A stretch of 64,000 nt of DNA from Pseudomonas haemolytica (GCF_009659625.1 NZ_VOIW01000007.1:1-64000), one strand, 5' to 3'. Counted from the first letter of the stretch, positions 27,112-35,873 are shown. Program-made: numbers and translations. Notes: generated by a model from the sequence alone, not told the origin.

Positions 27112-27585
27112 TTATTTGCGTAGGACCAGATCCAACACTTCATCCCGATCCTTGATCTTCTGCAACACAATCTCCGACCGGATATCCATCACCCCCGCCG
27201 TGCGGTTCAGGTGGTTCACGATAAAGTCGGAAAAATGCTTGAGGTTACGCGCCTGCACCCGCAGCACATAGTTGCTGGCGCCGGTGATCACGTAGGCGCT
27301 CGCCACTTCCGGCCAGCCTTGCACCTTCTTGATAAACGTCTCATGCCAGTCTTCCACATCCTGGCGTAACGACAGGTGCACGATGGCTTCCAGCTCGATC
27401 CCCAACTGCTCGGCATTCAGCACCGCGCGGTAGCCGCTGATGATTCCTTCGCTCTCCAACAAGCGTAAACGGCGCAGGCACGCGGACGGCGACAGCGCGA
27501 CTTTTTCCGCCAGTTCCTGGTTGCTGATACGCCCATCCTGTTGCAGAAAGTGCAGGAGGCGCAGGTCGGTGGCGTCGAGAATCAT
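27112..27585 (-). CDS. kynR: KynR, Lrp/AsnC-family regulator of the kynurenine pathway
   Basis: The 157-residue product has an Lrp helix-turn-helix (LDATDLRLLHFLQQDGRISNQELAEKVALSPSACLRRLRLLE) and a RAM ligand-binding domain with GASNYVLRVQARNLKHFSDFI. It diverges from kynU. In P. aeruginosa KynR senses kynurenine and activates kynA and kynBU; the palindromes shared by the kynB and kynU promoters support the same role here. Confidence 0.9.
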   Translation of the reverse strand: MILDATDLRLLHFLQQDGRISNQELAEKVALSPSACLRRLRLLESEGIISGYRAVLNAEQLGIELEAIVHLSLRQDVEDWHETFIKKVQGWPEVASAYVITGASNYVLRVQARNLKHFSDFIVNHLNRTAGVMDIRSEIVLQKIKDRDEVLDLVLRK

Positions 27586-27615
27586 GCTTAGAATATATCC
27601 GCGTGTTTAGAGGTT

Positions 27616-27627
27616 AAATTCGAATTT
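27616..27627. promoter_or_regulatory. Candidate KynR operator between kynR and kynU
   Basis: AAATTCGAATTT is a perfect 12-bp palindrome, 31 bases upstream of kynR and about 103 bases upstream of kynU in an AT-rich 144-bp intergenic region. The TTCGAA core resembles the TTCG-N2-CGAA site before kynB. Confidence 0.55.
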
Positions 27628-27729
27628 CCTACAGCTTAATTAGCCTGTTACCCACCACTTTGCACGAAAATTCTGTAAATCTTCGTTCATTATTTGCTCC
27701 ATATTCACTTATAAAAACCAGGACGACCC

Positions 27730-28980
27730 ATGACCACTCGAAGCCATTGCCAAGCCCTCGACGCCCAGGATCCATTGGCGCCACTGCGCGCCCAGTTCGC
27801 CTTGCCCGAGGGGGTGATCTACCTCGACGGTAACTCCCTCGGCGCTCGCCCGGTGGCGGCGCTGGAGCGGGCGCAGCAGGTGATCGCCGAGGAGTGGGGC
27901 AATGGCTTGATCCGCAGTTGGAACAGCGCTGGCTGGGCGGATTTGTCCCAGCGCCTGGGCAATCGCCTGGCGCCGCTGATCGGTGCGCGCGATGGCGAAG
28001 TGGTGATCACCGATACCACCTCGATCAACCTGTTCAAGGTGCTCAGCGCCGCGTTGAGTGTGCAGCGCCAACGGGCACCGGCGCGCAAGGTGATCGTCAG
28101 CGAAGCGAGTAATTTCCCCACCGATCTGTATATCGCCGAGGGGCTCGCTGAACTGCTGCAACAGGGCTATTCCCTTCGTCTCGTCAACAGCCCGGACGAA
28201 CTGCCCCAGGCCATCGACGCGGACGTGGCGGTGGTGATGCTCACCCACGTCAACTACAAGACCGGCTACATGTACGACATGCAAGCGCTCACCGCCCTCA
28301 GCCATGAGTGCGGCGCGCTGAGCCTCTGGGACCTGGCGCATTCGGCCGGCGCGGTACCTGTCGACCTGCACCAGGCCGGCGCTGATTATGCGATTGGCTG
28401 CACCTACAAATACCTCAACGGCGGGCCGGGCTCCCAGGCATTTGTGTGGGTCAACCCGGCGTTGGTGGACCTGGTGCGCCAGCCGTTGTCGGGTTGGTTC
28501 GGGCATACCCGCCAGTTCGCGATGGAGTCCAACTACGCACCCAGCGCCGGCATTGCGCGCTACCTGTGCGGTACGCAGCCGATTACCTCGTTGGCCATGG
28601 TGGAATGCGGCCTGGAGATTTTTGCCCAGACCGATATGGCCAGCCTGCGCACTAAATCCCTGGCATTGACCGACCTGTTTATCTCGTTGGTCGAAAGCCG
28701 TTGCGCCGCCCATGGCGTGACGTTGATCACCCCTCGTGAACACGCCCGGCGGGGTAGCCACGTCAGCTTCGAACACCCCGAAGGTTATGCAGTGATCCAG
28801 GCTCTGATCGCCCGCGGCGTGATCGGCGATTACCGCGAACCACGGATCATGCGCTTCGGTTTCACGCCGCTGTATACGCGCTTTACCGAGGTGTGGGACG
28901 CCGTGGAAATCCTCGGTGAAATTCTTGACCAGAAAGCCTGGGACCAGCCGCAGTTCAAAGTTCGCAACAGCGTTACTTAA
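27730..28980 (+). CDS. kynU: Kynureninase
   Basis: The 416-residue PLP enzyme cleaves kynurenine to anthranilate and alanine, linking the kyn and ant pathways. The PLP lysine is Lys227 in GCTYKYLNGGPGS, as in the P. fluorescens enzyme; other marks are LDGNSLGARP, SNFPTDLYI and WDLAHSAGAVPVDLH. Unlike in P. aeruginosa, it is not joined to kynB but stands 11 kb away next to kynR. Confidence 0.96.
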   Translation: MTTRSHCQALDAQDPLAPLRAQFALPEGVIYLDGNSLGARPVAALERAQQVIAEEWGNGLIRSWNSAGWADLSQRLGNRLAPLIGARDGEVVITDTTSINLFKVLSAALSVQRQRAPARKVIVSEASNFPTDLYIAEGLAELLQQGYSLRLVNSPDELPQAIDADVAVVMLTHVNYKTGYMYDMQALTALSHECGALSLWDLAHSAGAVPVDLHQAGADYAIGCTYKYLNGGPGSQAFVWVNPALVDLVRQPLSGWFGHTRQFAMESNYAPSAGIARYLCGTQPITSLAMVECGLEIFAQTDMASLRTKSLALTDLFISLVESRCAAHGVTLITPREHARRGSHVSFEHPEGYAVIQALIARGVIGDYREPRIMRFGFTPLYTRFTEVWDAVEILGEILDQKAWDQPQFKVRNSVT

Positions 28981-28997
28981 GAGCACCGCAAAACCAA

Positions 28998-29025
28998 TGT
29001 GGGAGGGAGCAAGCCCCCTCCCACA
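28998..29025. repeat. REP singlet
   Basis: A compact 28-bp hairpin (TGTGGGAGGG...CCCTCCCACA) of the same family, without a partner. It begins 17 bases after the kynU stop and may double as a transcription stop, though no T tract follows. Confidence 0.8.
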
Positions 29026-29080
29026 GGAGACCTGTGTCATCAGTTAAATAGTGCAATCACAATAATAAAGGGGCACACCA

Positions 29081-30487
29081 GTGACCACGCCAGACAACGG
29101 CTTTGCAGAGATTACCCACCGCGAGTTGGGCCTTAGGCGCCAGCTCACCTCCGGCCAGATGAGCATGATCGCCATCGGTGGCGCCATCGGCACAGGGCTG
29201 TTCATGGGCAGCGCCTATGCCATCGGCTATGCCGGGCCGAGCGTGCTGGTGAGCTACGCCATTGGCGCGTTGATCACCTTGTTGCTGATGGGCTGCCTGG
29301 CGGAGATGACGGTGGCCCACTCCACCTCCGGCTCCTTTGGCGCCTACGCCGAGTTCTACATCAGCCCACTGGCCGGGTTCCTGGTGCGCTATGCCTACTG
29401 GGCGGCGATTGTGCTGGCGGTGGGCGCCGAGGTCACGGCGGTGGCGATGTACATGAAGTACTGGTTCGCCAACGTGCCGGAATGGGTGTGGATCGTGTCG
29501 TTTTCCAGCGTGTTGATCCTGCTCAATGCCATCAGCGTGAAGACCTTCGGCAACTTCGAATACTGGTTCTCGACGATCAAGATCAGCGCCATCGTCGGTT
29601 TCATCATCCTTGCGGTGTATGTGGTGTTCGGCTCCGGCAACCCGGACTATGGCGTGCAGAACTACACGGCCCATGACGGCTTTTTTCCCCATGGCTTGAG
29701 CGGCATGTGGATCGCGGTGATTGTGTCGATCTTCAGCTACCTCAGCGTCGAGATGATCGCCGTGGCCGCTGGTGAAGCTGCCGACCCGGAGCAGGCCGTG
29801 AAGAAAGCCTTTCGCGCCACCATCGTGCGGTTGGTGGTGTTCTACCTGCTGACCCTGGCGCTGATGCTCGCCATCGTGCCGTGGAACCAGGCCGGCCAGA
29901 CTCAGAGCCCGTTCGTGACGGTGATGCAGACCATCGGCATTCCCGGCGCTACTGGAGTGATGAACTTCGTGATCCTGATCGCGGCGCTGTCGGCGATGAA
30001 CAGTCAGCTCTACATCACCACGCGCATGATGTTCAGCCTGTCCCGTGCCGGTTTCGCCCCCAAGGCCATGGGTGCCTTGAGCAAGAACGGTATCCCGCTG
30101 AATGCCTTGTTGCTGTCCAGCTCGGGCATCGCCCTGGCGACCTTGCTTAACCTGGTGTACCCGGAAAGCTCGTTCACCCTGATGATGGCGATCTCGATGT
30201 TTGGTGCGATCTTCACCTGGTTCATGATCTTTCTCACGCACCTGTTCTTCCGTCGTTACCGCAAACGTCATGGTGGGGCGAAGTTGTCGTTCCAGCTGCG
30301 CTTGTTTCCCTACAGCACGCTGTTGGGGCTGGTGCTGATGGGGGCGGTGATGATCACCACCTATTTCACCGAGGCGTTCAAGATGACCCTGGTGTTTGGC
30401 GTGCCGTTTCTGCTGATTCTGTCGGCGGTGTATTACGGGTTTTTCCGCAAGGGCAGGGCCAAGGCGTCGAACAAAGCCTTGGCGTAA
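29081..30487 (+). CDS. Amino acid permease (APC superfamily)
   Basis: The 468-residue protein has about 12 membrane helices and opens with RELGLRRQLTSGQMSMIAIGGAIGTGLFMGSAYAIGYAGP. It resembles the GABA/proline-type branch of the APC family more than AroP. Start codon is GTG with AAAGGGG 8 bases upstream. It lies 100 bases behind kynU in the same direction, so it may import a substrate or export a product of the kynurenine route (alanine is one), but this rests on context. Its last 55 bases overlap the 3' end of the convergent LysR gene. Confidence 0.85.
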   Translation: MTTPDNGFAEITHRELGLRRQLTSGQMSMIAIGGAIGTGLFMGSAYAIGYAGPSVLVSYAIGALITLLLMGCLAEMTVAHSTSGSFGAYAEFYISPLAGFLVRYAYWAAIVLAVGAEVTAVAMYMKYWFANVPEWVWIVSFSSVLILLNAISVKTFGNFEYWFSTIKISAIVGFIILAVYVVFGSGNPDYGVQNYTAHDGFFPHGLSGMWIAVIVSIFSYLSVEMIAVAAGEAADPEQAVKKAFRATIVRLVVFYLLTLALMLAIVPWNQAGQTQSPFVTVMQTIGIPGATGVMNFVILIAALSAMNSQLYITTRMMFSLSRAGFAPKAMGALSKNGIPLNALLLSSSGIALATLLNLVYPESSFTLMMAISMFGAIFTWFMIFLTHLFFRRYRKRHGGAKLSFQLRLFPYSTLLGLVLMGAVMITTYFTEAFKMTLVFGVPFLLILSAVYYGFFRKGRAKASNKALA

Positions 30488-31323
30488 CCCGGCAGTTGTT
30501 CGAAGGAGCGTGCACATAACAGCAGCTTGCGACAGGCCCATTCTTCTTGCAGCGGTTGGGCCTTGAAGCGGCGCTGCGACGGCCAACGTTCCAAGGCGGC
30601 CTGAGGCACGATGCCCAGGCCAGCGCCCCCGGCAACCATACGAATCAACCCATCAAAACCGTCGGCGCGAATGCGCGTTTGCAGGCGAAAGCCTGCGTGC
30701 AACGCCTGTTCCTCCAAGTACACCGCCAGCGCGCTGTCGGCCGCCAGGCCCACATAGTCGTACTGCAAGCTGTCGATGAAACTGGCTGTGGTCAACGGGT
30801 GGTCAAGGGGCATGATCAGCACCAGCGGATCGTCGCGAAACGCCAGGGCCTGCAAGCCGTGGGTGTCCACTGCATCGGAAATAATCCCCAGGTCGGCCGT
30901 GCCCTGGCGCAATGCGTGGGTGATGCGCAGGCTGGGCAGCTCTTGCAGGTCGATATCGAGGTTGGGGTGTTCGCGCAGAAAATCCGCCAGCAGTTCAGGC
31001 AGGTATTCGCTGAGGGCGGTGGTGTTGCACAGCAGCCGTACCTGGCCTTTGACGCCATTGGCGTATTCGGCCAGGTCTTGTTGCAGGTGGTCGGCCTGTT
31101 GCAGCAGCAAGCGAGCGTGCCGGGCCAGGGCTTTGCCCGCAGGCGTTGGGGTGACGCCACGGCGGCCACGGTCGAGAAACGCGATGCCCAGTGACGACTC
31201 CATCGCCCGGATGCGTGCGCTGGCGGCAGCCAGGGACAAATGGCTGCGGGCCGCACCGGCGGTGATATTGCCGGTGTCGAGAATGTGCAGGTAGAGGCGC
31301 AGGTCGATCAGGTCAAAGTGCAT
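30433..31323 (-). CDS. LysR-family regulator
   Basis: The 296-residue product has a LysR helix-turn-helix at 3-60 (FDLIDLRLYLHILDTGNITAGAARSHLSLAAASARIRAME) and an effector domain. It diverges from a TauE/SafE-type exporter, its likely target. The 3' end runs 55 bases into the convergent permease gene; the stop is certain (TTA at 30433-30435). The frame continues 62 codons upstream through a REP element (residues such as LFASKPAPT and CGSGLAREG are REP translations), so I start at 31323. Confidence 0.85.
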   Translation of the reverse strand: MHFDLIDLRLYLHILDTGNITAGAARSHLSLAAASARIRAMESSLGIAFLDRGRRGVTPTPAGKALARHARLLLQQADHLQQDLAEYANGVKGQVRLLCNTTALSEYLPELLADFLREHPNLDIDLQELPSLRITHALRQGTADLGIISDAVDTHGLQALAFRDDPLVLIMPLDHPLTTASFIDSLQYDYVGLAADSALAVYLEEQALHAGFRLQTRIRADGFDGLIRMVAGGAGLGIVPQAALERWPSQRRFKAQPLQEEWACRKLLLCARSFEQLPGYAKALFDALALPLRKNP

Positions 31324-31353
31324 GGCGGGAAGTTTTCCGGTGACTGTGCGGGC

Positions 31354-31425
31354 CCCTTCGCGAGCAAGCCCGCTCCCACAGTTGGAATGCGATTCAAGTG
31401 TGGGAGCGGGCTTGCTCGCGAAGAG
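31354..31425. repeat. REP pair in inward-facing arrangement, GCGGGC family
   Basis: Here the CTTCGCGAGCAAGCCCGCTC copy comes first and the GTGTGGGAGCGGGCTTGC copy second, so the GTGGGAG tips face inwards around an 18-base spacer (GTTGGAATGCGATTCAAG). This is the reverse of the standard REPINs in the window. It lies in the divergent LysR/TauE promoter region. Confidence 0.88.
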
Positions 31426-31507
31426 GGCATCAGCCTCACAAAAAACAAGAGGCTGCCTCAGTATATGGCGAATTTCCCCGATCATTGAAAAGCGCCAAGA
31501 TAGGTCC

Positions 31508-32272
31508 ATGAATACCTTCCTAGCGTTCTACCAAAACCTTGGCCCAGCCCTGACAGGGCTGATCATCACCACCTTCCTGCTGGCCGGCACGGTCAAGGGC
31601 ATCATCGGCCTCGGCCTGCCTACCGTAGCCATGGGCATGCTCAGCCTGGCTATGTTACCGGCGCAGGCAGCGGCTCTGCTGATCATTCCTTCGACTATCA
31701 CCAACCTCTGGCAACTGGCGTTCGGTGGCCATTTGAGTGCCTTGCTCAAACGCCTGTGGCCCATGCTGTTGCTGATTTTCCTCGGTACCGGGCTTGGTAC
31801 CTTGTGGCTGGGCATGGGCGGCGGGCCTTGGGTGGTGCGAGGGTTGGGCGCGGCGTTGCTGGTGTACGCATTGAGCGGCTTGTTCCTGCCGGTGTTCCGG
31901 GTAAACCCGGCAACCGAGCGTTGGCTGGGGCCGCTGTGCGGGGTCGTCACCGGCCTTATCACCTCGGCTACCGGCGTGTTCGTGATTCCCGCTGTGCCCT
32001 ATTTGCAAGCCTTGGGCTTGAATCGCGATCAGTTGGTGCAGGCGCTGGGCCTGTCGTTCAGCGTGTCGACGCTGGCGCTGGCCGCGGGACTGGCGTGGCG
32101 TGGCACCTTGGGTGGCGGTGAAATCGGCGCCTCGCTGTTGGCCCTGGTGCCAGCGCTGTTGGGGATGTGGCTAGGCCAGGCACTGCGCCAGCGTATCAGC
32201 GCGGTGCTGTTCAAGCGTGTGTTCTTCATCGGCATGGCGTTGCTGGGAGGCCATCTGTTGATCAGTGGTTAA
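31508..32272 (+). CDS. TauE/SafE-family membrane permease
   Basis: The 254-residue product has about 8 hydrophobic helices and the family motif GTVKGIIGLGLPTVAMG, repeated in degenerate form as SATGVFVIPAVPYLQALG. TauE/SafE proteins export sulfonates, sulfoacetate or similar anions; the cargo here is unknown. It diverges from the LysR gene at 30433-31323. The frame remains open upstream through the REP pair; the ATG at 31508 starts the conserved part. Confidence 0.85.
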   Translation: MNTFLAFYQNLGPALTGLIITTFLLAGTVKGIIGLGLPTVAMGMLSLAMLPAQAAALLIIPSTITNLWQLAFGGHLSALLKRLWPMLLLIFLGTGLGTLWLGMGGGPWVVRGLGAALLVYALSGLFLPVFRVNPATERWLGPLCGVVTGLITSATGVFVIPAVPYLQALGLNRDQLVQALGLSFSVSTLALAAGLAWRGTLGGGEIGASLLALVPALLGMWLGQALRQRISAVLFKRVFFIGMALLGGHLLISG

Positions 32273-32324
32273 GTGTCCTGCCTCTCGGTGTAAGCTGCGC
32301 TGAACCGATAACGAGGGAGCGCTT

Positions 32325-33221
32325 GTGAAAGCCCGGTCCGATGAGCTACAGATTTTTGTCAGCGTGATTGAGTGCGGTTCGATTTCTGCCGCTGCGGAGC
32401 AGGCTGGGCAGACACCGTCGGCGGTGAGCCGCACATTGTCGCGCCTGGAAGCCAAGCTCGAGACCACGCTGATCAACCGCACCACACGACGCATGGACCT
32501 GACCGAGGAGGGCAAGTACTTCTTCGAGCAAGCCAAGGTGATCCTGGCGCAGATGGATGAGCTGGAAGAACGCCTGTCGTCGCGCCAGAAAAAACCGGCG
32601 GGCCGCCTGCGGATCAACGCCGCAGTGCCGTTCATGCTGCATGGGATCGTGCCGTACATCGCCGAATTTCGCAGCCGCTACCCGGACATCCAACTGGAGC
32701 TGAACAGCGATGACCTGATCATCGACCTGCTCGAGCAAAGTACCGACATCGCTATTCGTATCGGCGCCCTGGCCGACTCGACCTTACATGCCCGTTCCCT
32801 GGGTTCTACCCCGCTGCATATCCTCGCCAGCCCCGACTACCTCAAGCAGCACGGCACGCCGACGACGGTAACCGAATTGGCCGCCCACACGTTGCTTGGC
32901 TTCACCCACACCGACACCCTCAACCACTGGCCGCTGCGCCATGTGGAAGGTGACCGCTGGCTGATCCAGCCCAGCGTCAGTGCGTCCAGTGGCGAAACCG
33001 TGCGGCAGTTGGCGCTGGAAGGGCAGGGCATTTGCTGCCTGTCGAACTTCATGACGGTCGACGACATCGATGCCGGGCGCCTGGTGCCGGTGCTGGAGGC
33101 GTTCAACAGCGGCTATCGCCAGCCGATCCATGCGGTGTTCTACCGTAACTCGCAATTGGCATTGCGCATTCAGTGCTTCCTGGACTTCATTCAAGCCAAG
33201 CTGGCGCGGTATGCCTGCTGA
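32325..33221 (+). CDS. LysR-family regulator
   Basis: The 298-residue product has a LysR helix-turn-helix (DELQIFVSVIECGSISAAAEQAGQTPSAVSRTLSRLEAKL) with the NRTTRRMDLTEEG wing of the YafC/DmlR-like group. The start is GTG at 32325 with GAGGGAG upstream. It is codirectional with the epimerase-like gene 103 bases downstream, the most plausible linked gene. Confidence 0.87.
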   Translation: MKARSDELQIFVSVIECGSISAAAEQAGQTPSAVSRTLSRLEAKLETTLINRTTRRMDLTEEGKYFFEQAKVILAQMDELEERLSSRQKKPAGRLRINAAVPFMLHGIVPYIAEFRSRYPDIQLELNSDDLIIDLLEQSTDIAIRIGALADSTLHARSLGSTPLHILASPDYLKQHGTPTTVTELAAHTLLGFTHTDTLNHWPLRHVEGDRWLIQPSVSASSGETVRQLALEGQGICCLSNFMTVDDIDAGRLVPVLEAFNSGYRQPIHAVFYRNSQLALRIQCFLDFIQAKLARYAC

Positions 33222-33324
33222 TTCGTGACCTATACGCAAGAGTGAATTGGGCAATACGGGCTTATTCGGCCGGGAGGGGTGCTTGATACTGGACCCATCA
33301 CTTACCCAGTCAGGAGTCACTTCC

Positions 33325-34218
33325 ATGAACGTATTCGTTACCGGCGCCGCAGGGTTTATCGGCGGTTCCATTGCCACCGGCCTGGTCAAGGCCGGCCATC
33401 ACGTCACCGGCCTGGTGCGCAGCGCCGAACAAGCTGCCGAGATGACCGCCCTGGGCATCACCCCGGTGATTGGCACTCTCGACGACAGCGCCGTATTGAC
33501 CGAACAGGCGCGCAAAGCCGATGCCGTTATCAATGCCGCCAGCAGCGATCATCGTGCCGCCGTAGAAACCTTGCTGGCCGCGTTGAAAGGCTCGAACAAA
33601 CCGTTCCTGCACACCAGCGGTTCGAGCATCGTCGGCGATGCGTCGGGCGGTAAGGCCAGCGATGTCATCTATTTCGAAGACAACCTGCCGGAGCCGACTG
33701 TCGACAAGGCCGCACGCGTGGCGATCGACAACCTGATCCTGGCAGCGGCCAGCAACGGCGTGAATTCGGCGGTGATCTGCAACACGCTGATCTACGGCCA
33801 CAGCCTGGGCGTTAAGCGTGACAGCGTGCAATTGCCGCGCTTGCTCAAACAGGCGCGCAAAAGTGGTGTGGTGCGCCATGTGGGCCCAGGGCAGAACATC
33901 TGGTCCAACGTGCATATCGAAGACGTGGTGGCCCTGTACCTGCTGGCGCTGACCAAAAATCTACCGGGTACGTTTTACTTTGTGGAAAGCAGTGAGGCGG
34001 CGTTTATCGACATGACCACCGCGATTGCCCAAGCGCTGAACCTGGGCGAGCCGCAGGATTGGCCATTGGCCGAGGCTGAGGCCGAGTGGGGTTATGAAAT
34101 GGCCAACTATGGCCTGGGCTCCAATAGCCGGGTGCGCGGTAAGCATGCGCGCCAATTGCTGGGCTGGGTGCCGAAGCGTACGTCGGTGGTGGAGTGGATT
34201 CGCAACGAGATGGTGTGA
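33325..34218 (+). CDS. NAD(P)-binding epimerase/reductase-like protein (extended SDR)
   Basis: The 297-residue product has the extended-SDR nucleotide motif VTGAAGFIGGSIATGLVKAGH. The usual YxxxK pair is not obvious: in place of a Tyr-x3-Lys there is LHTSGSSIVGDASGGKASDV, and SS may serve as the serine. It resembles atypical SDRs such as NmrA-like or SDR_a3 proteins, so an enzymatic assignment is not safe. CAGGAG lies 8 bases before the ATG. A REP pair separates it from the next gene. Confidence 0.8.
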   Translation: MNVFVTGAAGFIGGSIATGLVKAGHHVTGLVRSAEQAAEMTALGITPVIGTLDDSAVLTEQARKADAVINAASSDHRAAVETLLAALKGSNKPFLHTSGSSIVGDASGGKASDVIYFEDNLPEPTVDKAARVAIDNLILAAASNGVNSAVICNTLIYGHSLGVKRDSVQLPRLLKQARKSGVVRHVGPGQNIWSNVHIEDVVALYLLALTKNLPGTFYFVESSEAAFIDMTTAIAQALNLGEPQDWPLAEAEAEWGYEMANYGLGSNSRVRGKHARQLLGWVPKRTSVVEWIRNEMV

Positions 34219-34241
34219 TGTTCGCTTGAGACCGAGGAGCT

Positions 34242-34329
34242 GCTATCGGGAGCAAGCCCCCTCCCACATTTGACCGAGTTCCAACTTTGGAATGCATTCA
34301 AGTGTGGGAGGGGGCTTGCTCCCGATGGC
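34242..34329. repeat. REP pair in inward-facing arrangement, GGGGGC family
   Basis: GCTATCGGGAGCAAGCCCCC comes first and TGTGGGAGGGGGCTTGCTCC second, so the GTGGGAG tips point inwards. The end of the spacer reads TTGGAATGCATTCAAG, nearly identical to the spacer of the 31354-31425 pair. Confidence 0.9.
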
Positions 34330-34425
34330 GGCGACTCGGTTCACTTGTAGTTACACTTTACTGGCCCATCCCGTTGCAATTCCGTACCATTCCTCGCCTT
34401 ATCCCCCGCAACGCCCTGGTACTCC

Positions 34426-35871
34426 ATGAACCTCACCCGTCTGCGCGCCGATGCCCTGGCCGGCCTCACCACGTCTTTCGCGCTGCTGCCCGAATGTATC
34501 GCCTTCGCCCTGGTCGCCCATCTCAACCCGCTGATGGGGCTCTACGGCGCTTTTATCATTTGTACCCTCACTGCGCTGTTCGGCGGTCGCCCGGGCATGG
34601 TCTCGGGCGCGGCCGGCTCGATGGCGGTGGTGATCGTCGCGCTGGTGGTACAACACGGGGTGGAGTATCTGCTGGCGACGGTGCTGCTGGGCGGGTTGAT
34701 CATGGTCGCGTTCGGGCTGCTGCGCCTGGGCAAGCTGGTGCGCATGGTGCCGCACTCGGTGATGCTTGGTTTCGTCAACGGCCTGGCGATTATTATCGCG
34801 CTGGCGCAATTGGAGCATTTCAAGAGCGGCGACAGCTGGCTCAGTGGCACGCCGTTGTATGTGATGACGGGGCTGGTTGGGGTGACCATGGCGATTGTCT
34901 ATTTGCTGCCACGCCTGACCCGGGCCGTGCCGCCCGCGTTGGTGGCGATTCTGGGTGTCGGCCTGGCGGTGTACCTGCTTGGCCTGCCGACGCGCACGTT
35001 GGGCGATATGGCGCATATCGCCGGCGGTTTGCCGAGCTTCGCCCTGCCGCAACTTCCCTGGACCCTGGAAACCCTCGGCATCATCGCGCCCTACGCGTTT
35101 CTGATGGCGATGGTCGGCCTGCTGGAAACCCTGCTGACTCTCAACCTCACCGACGAAATCACCGAGACCCGTGGCTACCCCGACCGCGAAAGCGTGGCCC
35201 TGGGCGCGGCGAATATGGTCTCGGGCCTGTTCGGTGGCATGGGCGGTTGCGCGATGATCGGGCAAACCGTGATCAACCTCAGCTCCGGCGGGCGCGGGCG
35301 TTTCTCTGGCGTGTTTGCCGGGGTGATGATCCTGTTGTTCATTCTGTTTCTGTCACCGCTGATCGAGCGGATTCCGCTGGCGGCGTTGGTAGGCGTGATG
35401 TTCGTGGTGTCGCAGCAGACCTTCGCCTGGGCGTCGCTGCGGGTGATCAACAAGGTGCCGCTCAATGACGTACTGGTGATCATGGCGGTGACGATCATCA
35501 CCGTGTTTACCGACCTGGCCACCGCTGTGCTGTGCGGCATCGTTATCGCCGCGCTTAACTTTGCCTGGCAACAGGCGCGGGAGCTGTACGCGGATGAACA
35601 CCTGGAGGCCGACGGCAGCAAGCTTTACCGTCTGCATGGCACCTTGTTCTTTGCCTCGACCACGCCGTTCCTGAATCAATTCGACCCGGCCAACGACCCG
35701 GCCCAGGTCACGCTGGATTGCCGTCACCTGAGCTTTGTCGACTATTCGGCGATTGCCGCACTGATGACCCTGCGCGAGCGCTATACCAAGGCCGGCAAAC
35801 ACCTGCGGGTGCTGCATTTATCCGAGCGCTGCAAGAAGCTGCTCAAGCGTGCCAAGGTTCAGCATGACTGA
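34426..35871 (+). CDS. SulP-family anion transporter with STAS domain
   Basis: The 481-residue product has a SulP membrane core of 10-14 helices (DALAGLTTSFALLPECIAFALVAHLNPLMGLYGAF; GGMGGCAMIGQTVINLSSGGRGR) and a C-terminal STAS domain (about 390-475: LYRLHGTLFFASTTPFLNQFD, VTLDCRHLSFVDYSAIAALMTL). Members carry sulfate, bicarbonate or dicarboxylates; nothing nearby fixes the substrate. The stop lies 2 bases from the stop of the convergent LprI-like gene. Confidence 0.88.
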   Translation: MNLTRLRADALAGLTTSFALLPECIAFALVAHLNPLMGLYGAFIICTLTALFGGRPGMVSGAAGSMAVVIVALVVQHGVEYLLATVLLGGLIMVAFGLLRLGKLVRMVPHSVMLGFVNGLAIIIALAQLEHFKSGDSWLSGTPLYVMTGLVGVTMAIVYLLPRLTRAVPPALVAILGVGLAVYLLGLPTRTLGDMAHIAGGLPSFALPQLPWTLETLGIIAPYAFLMAMVGLLETLLTLNLTDEITETRGYPDRESVALGAANMVSGLFGGMGGCAMIGQTVINLSSGGRGRFSGVFAGVMILLFILFLSPLIERIPLAALVGVMFVVSQQTFAWASLRVINKVPLNDVLVIMAVTIITVFTDLATAVLCGIVIAALNFAWQQARELYADEHLEADGSKLYRLHGTLFFASTTPFLNQFDPANDPAQVTLDCRHLSFVDYSAIAALMTLRERYTKAGKHLRVLHLSERCKKLLKRAKVQHD

Positions 35872-35873
35872 TA

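Noticed and set aside
29057..30586. 509-codon minus-strand frame opposite the second permease
   Set aside because: Same reasoning: complement of membrane-helix codons, no ribosome binding site, overlaps a certain gene throughout.
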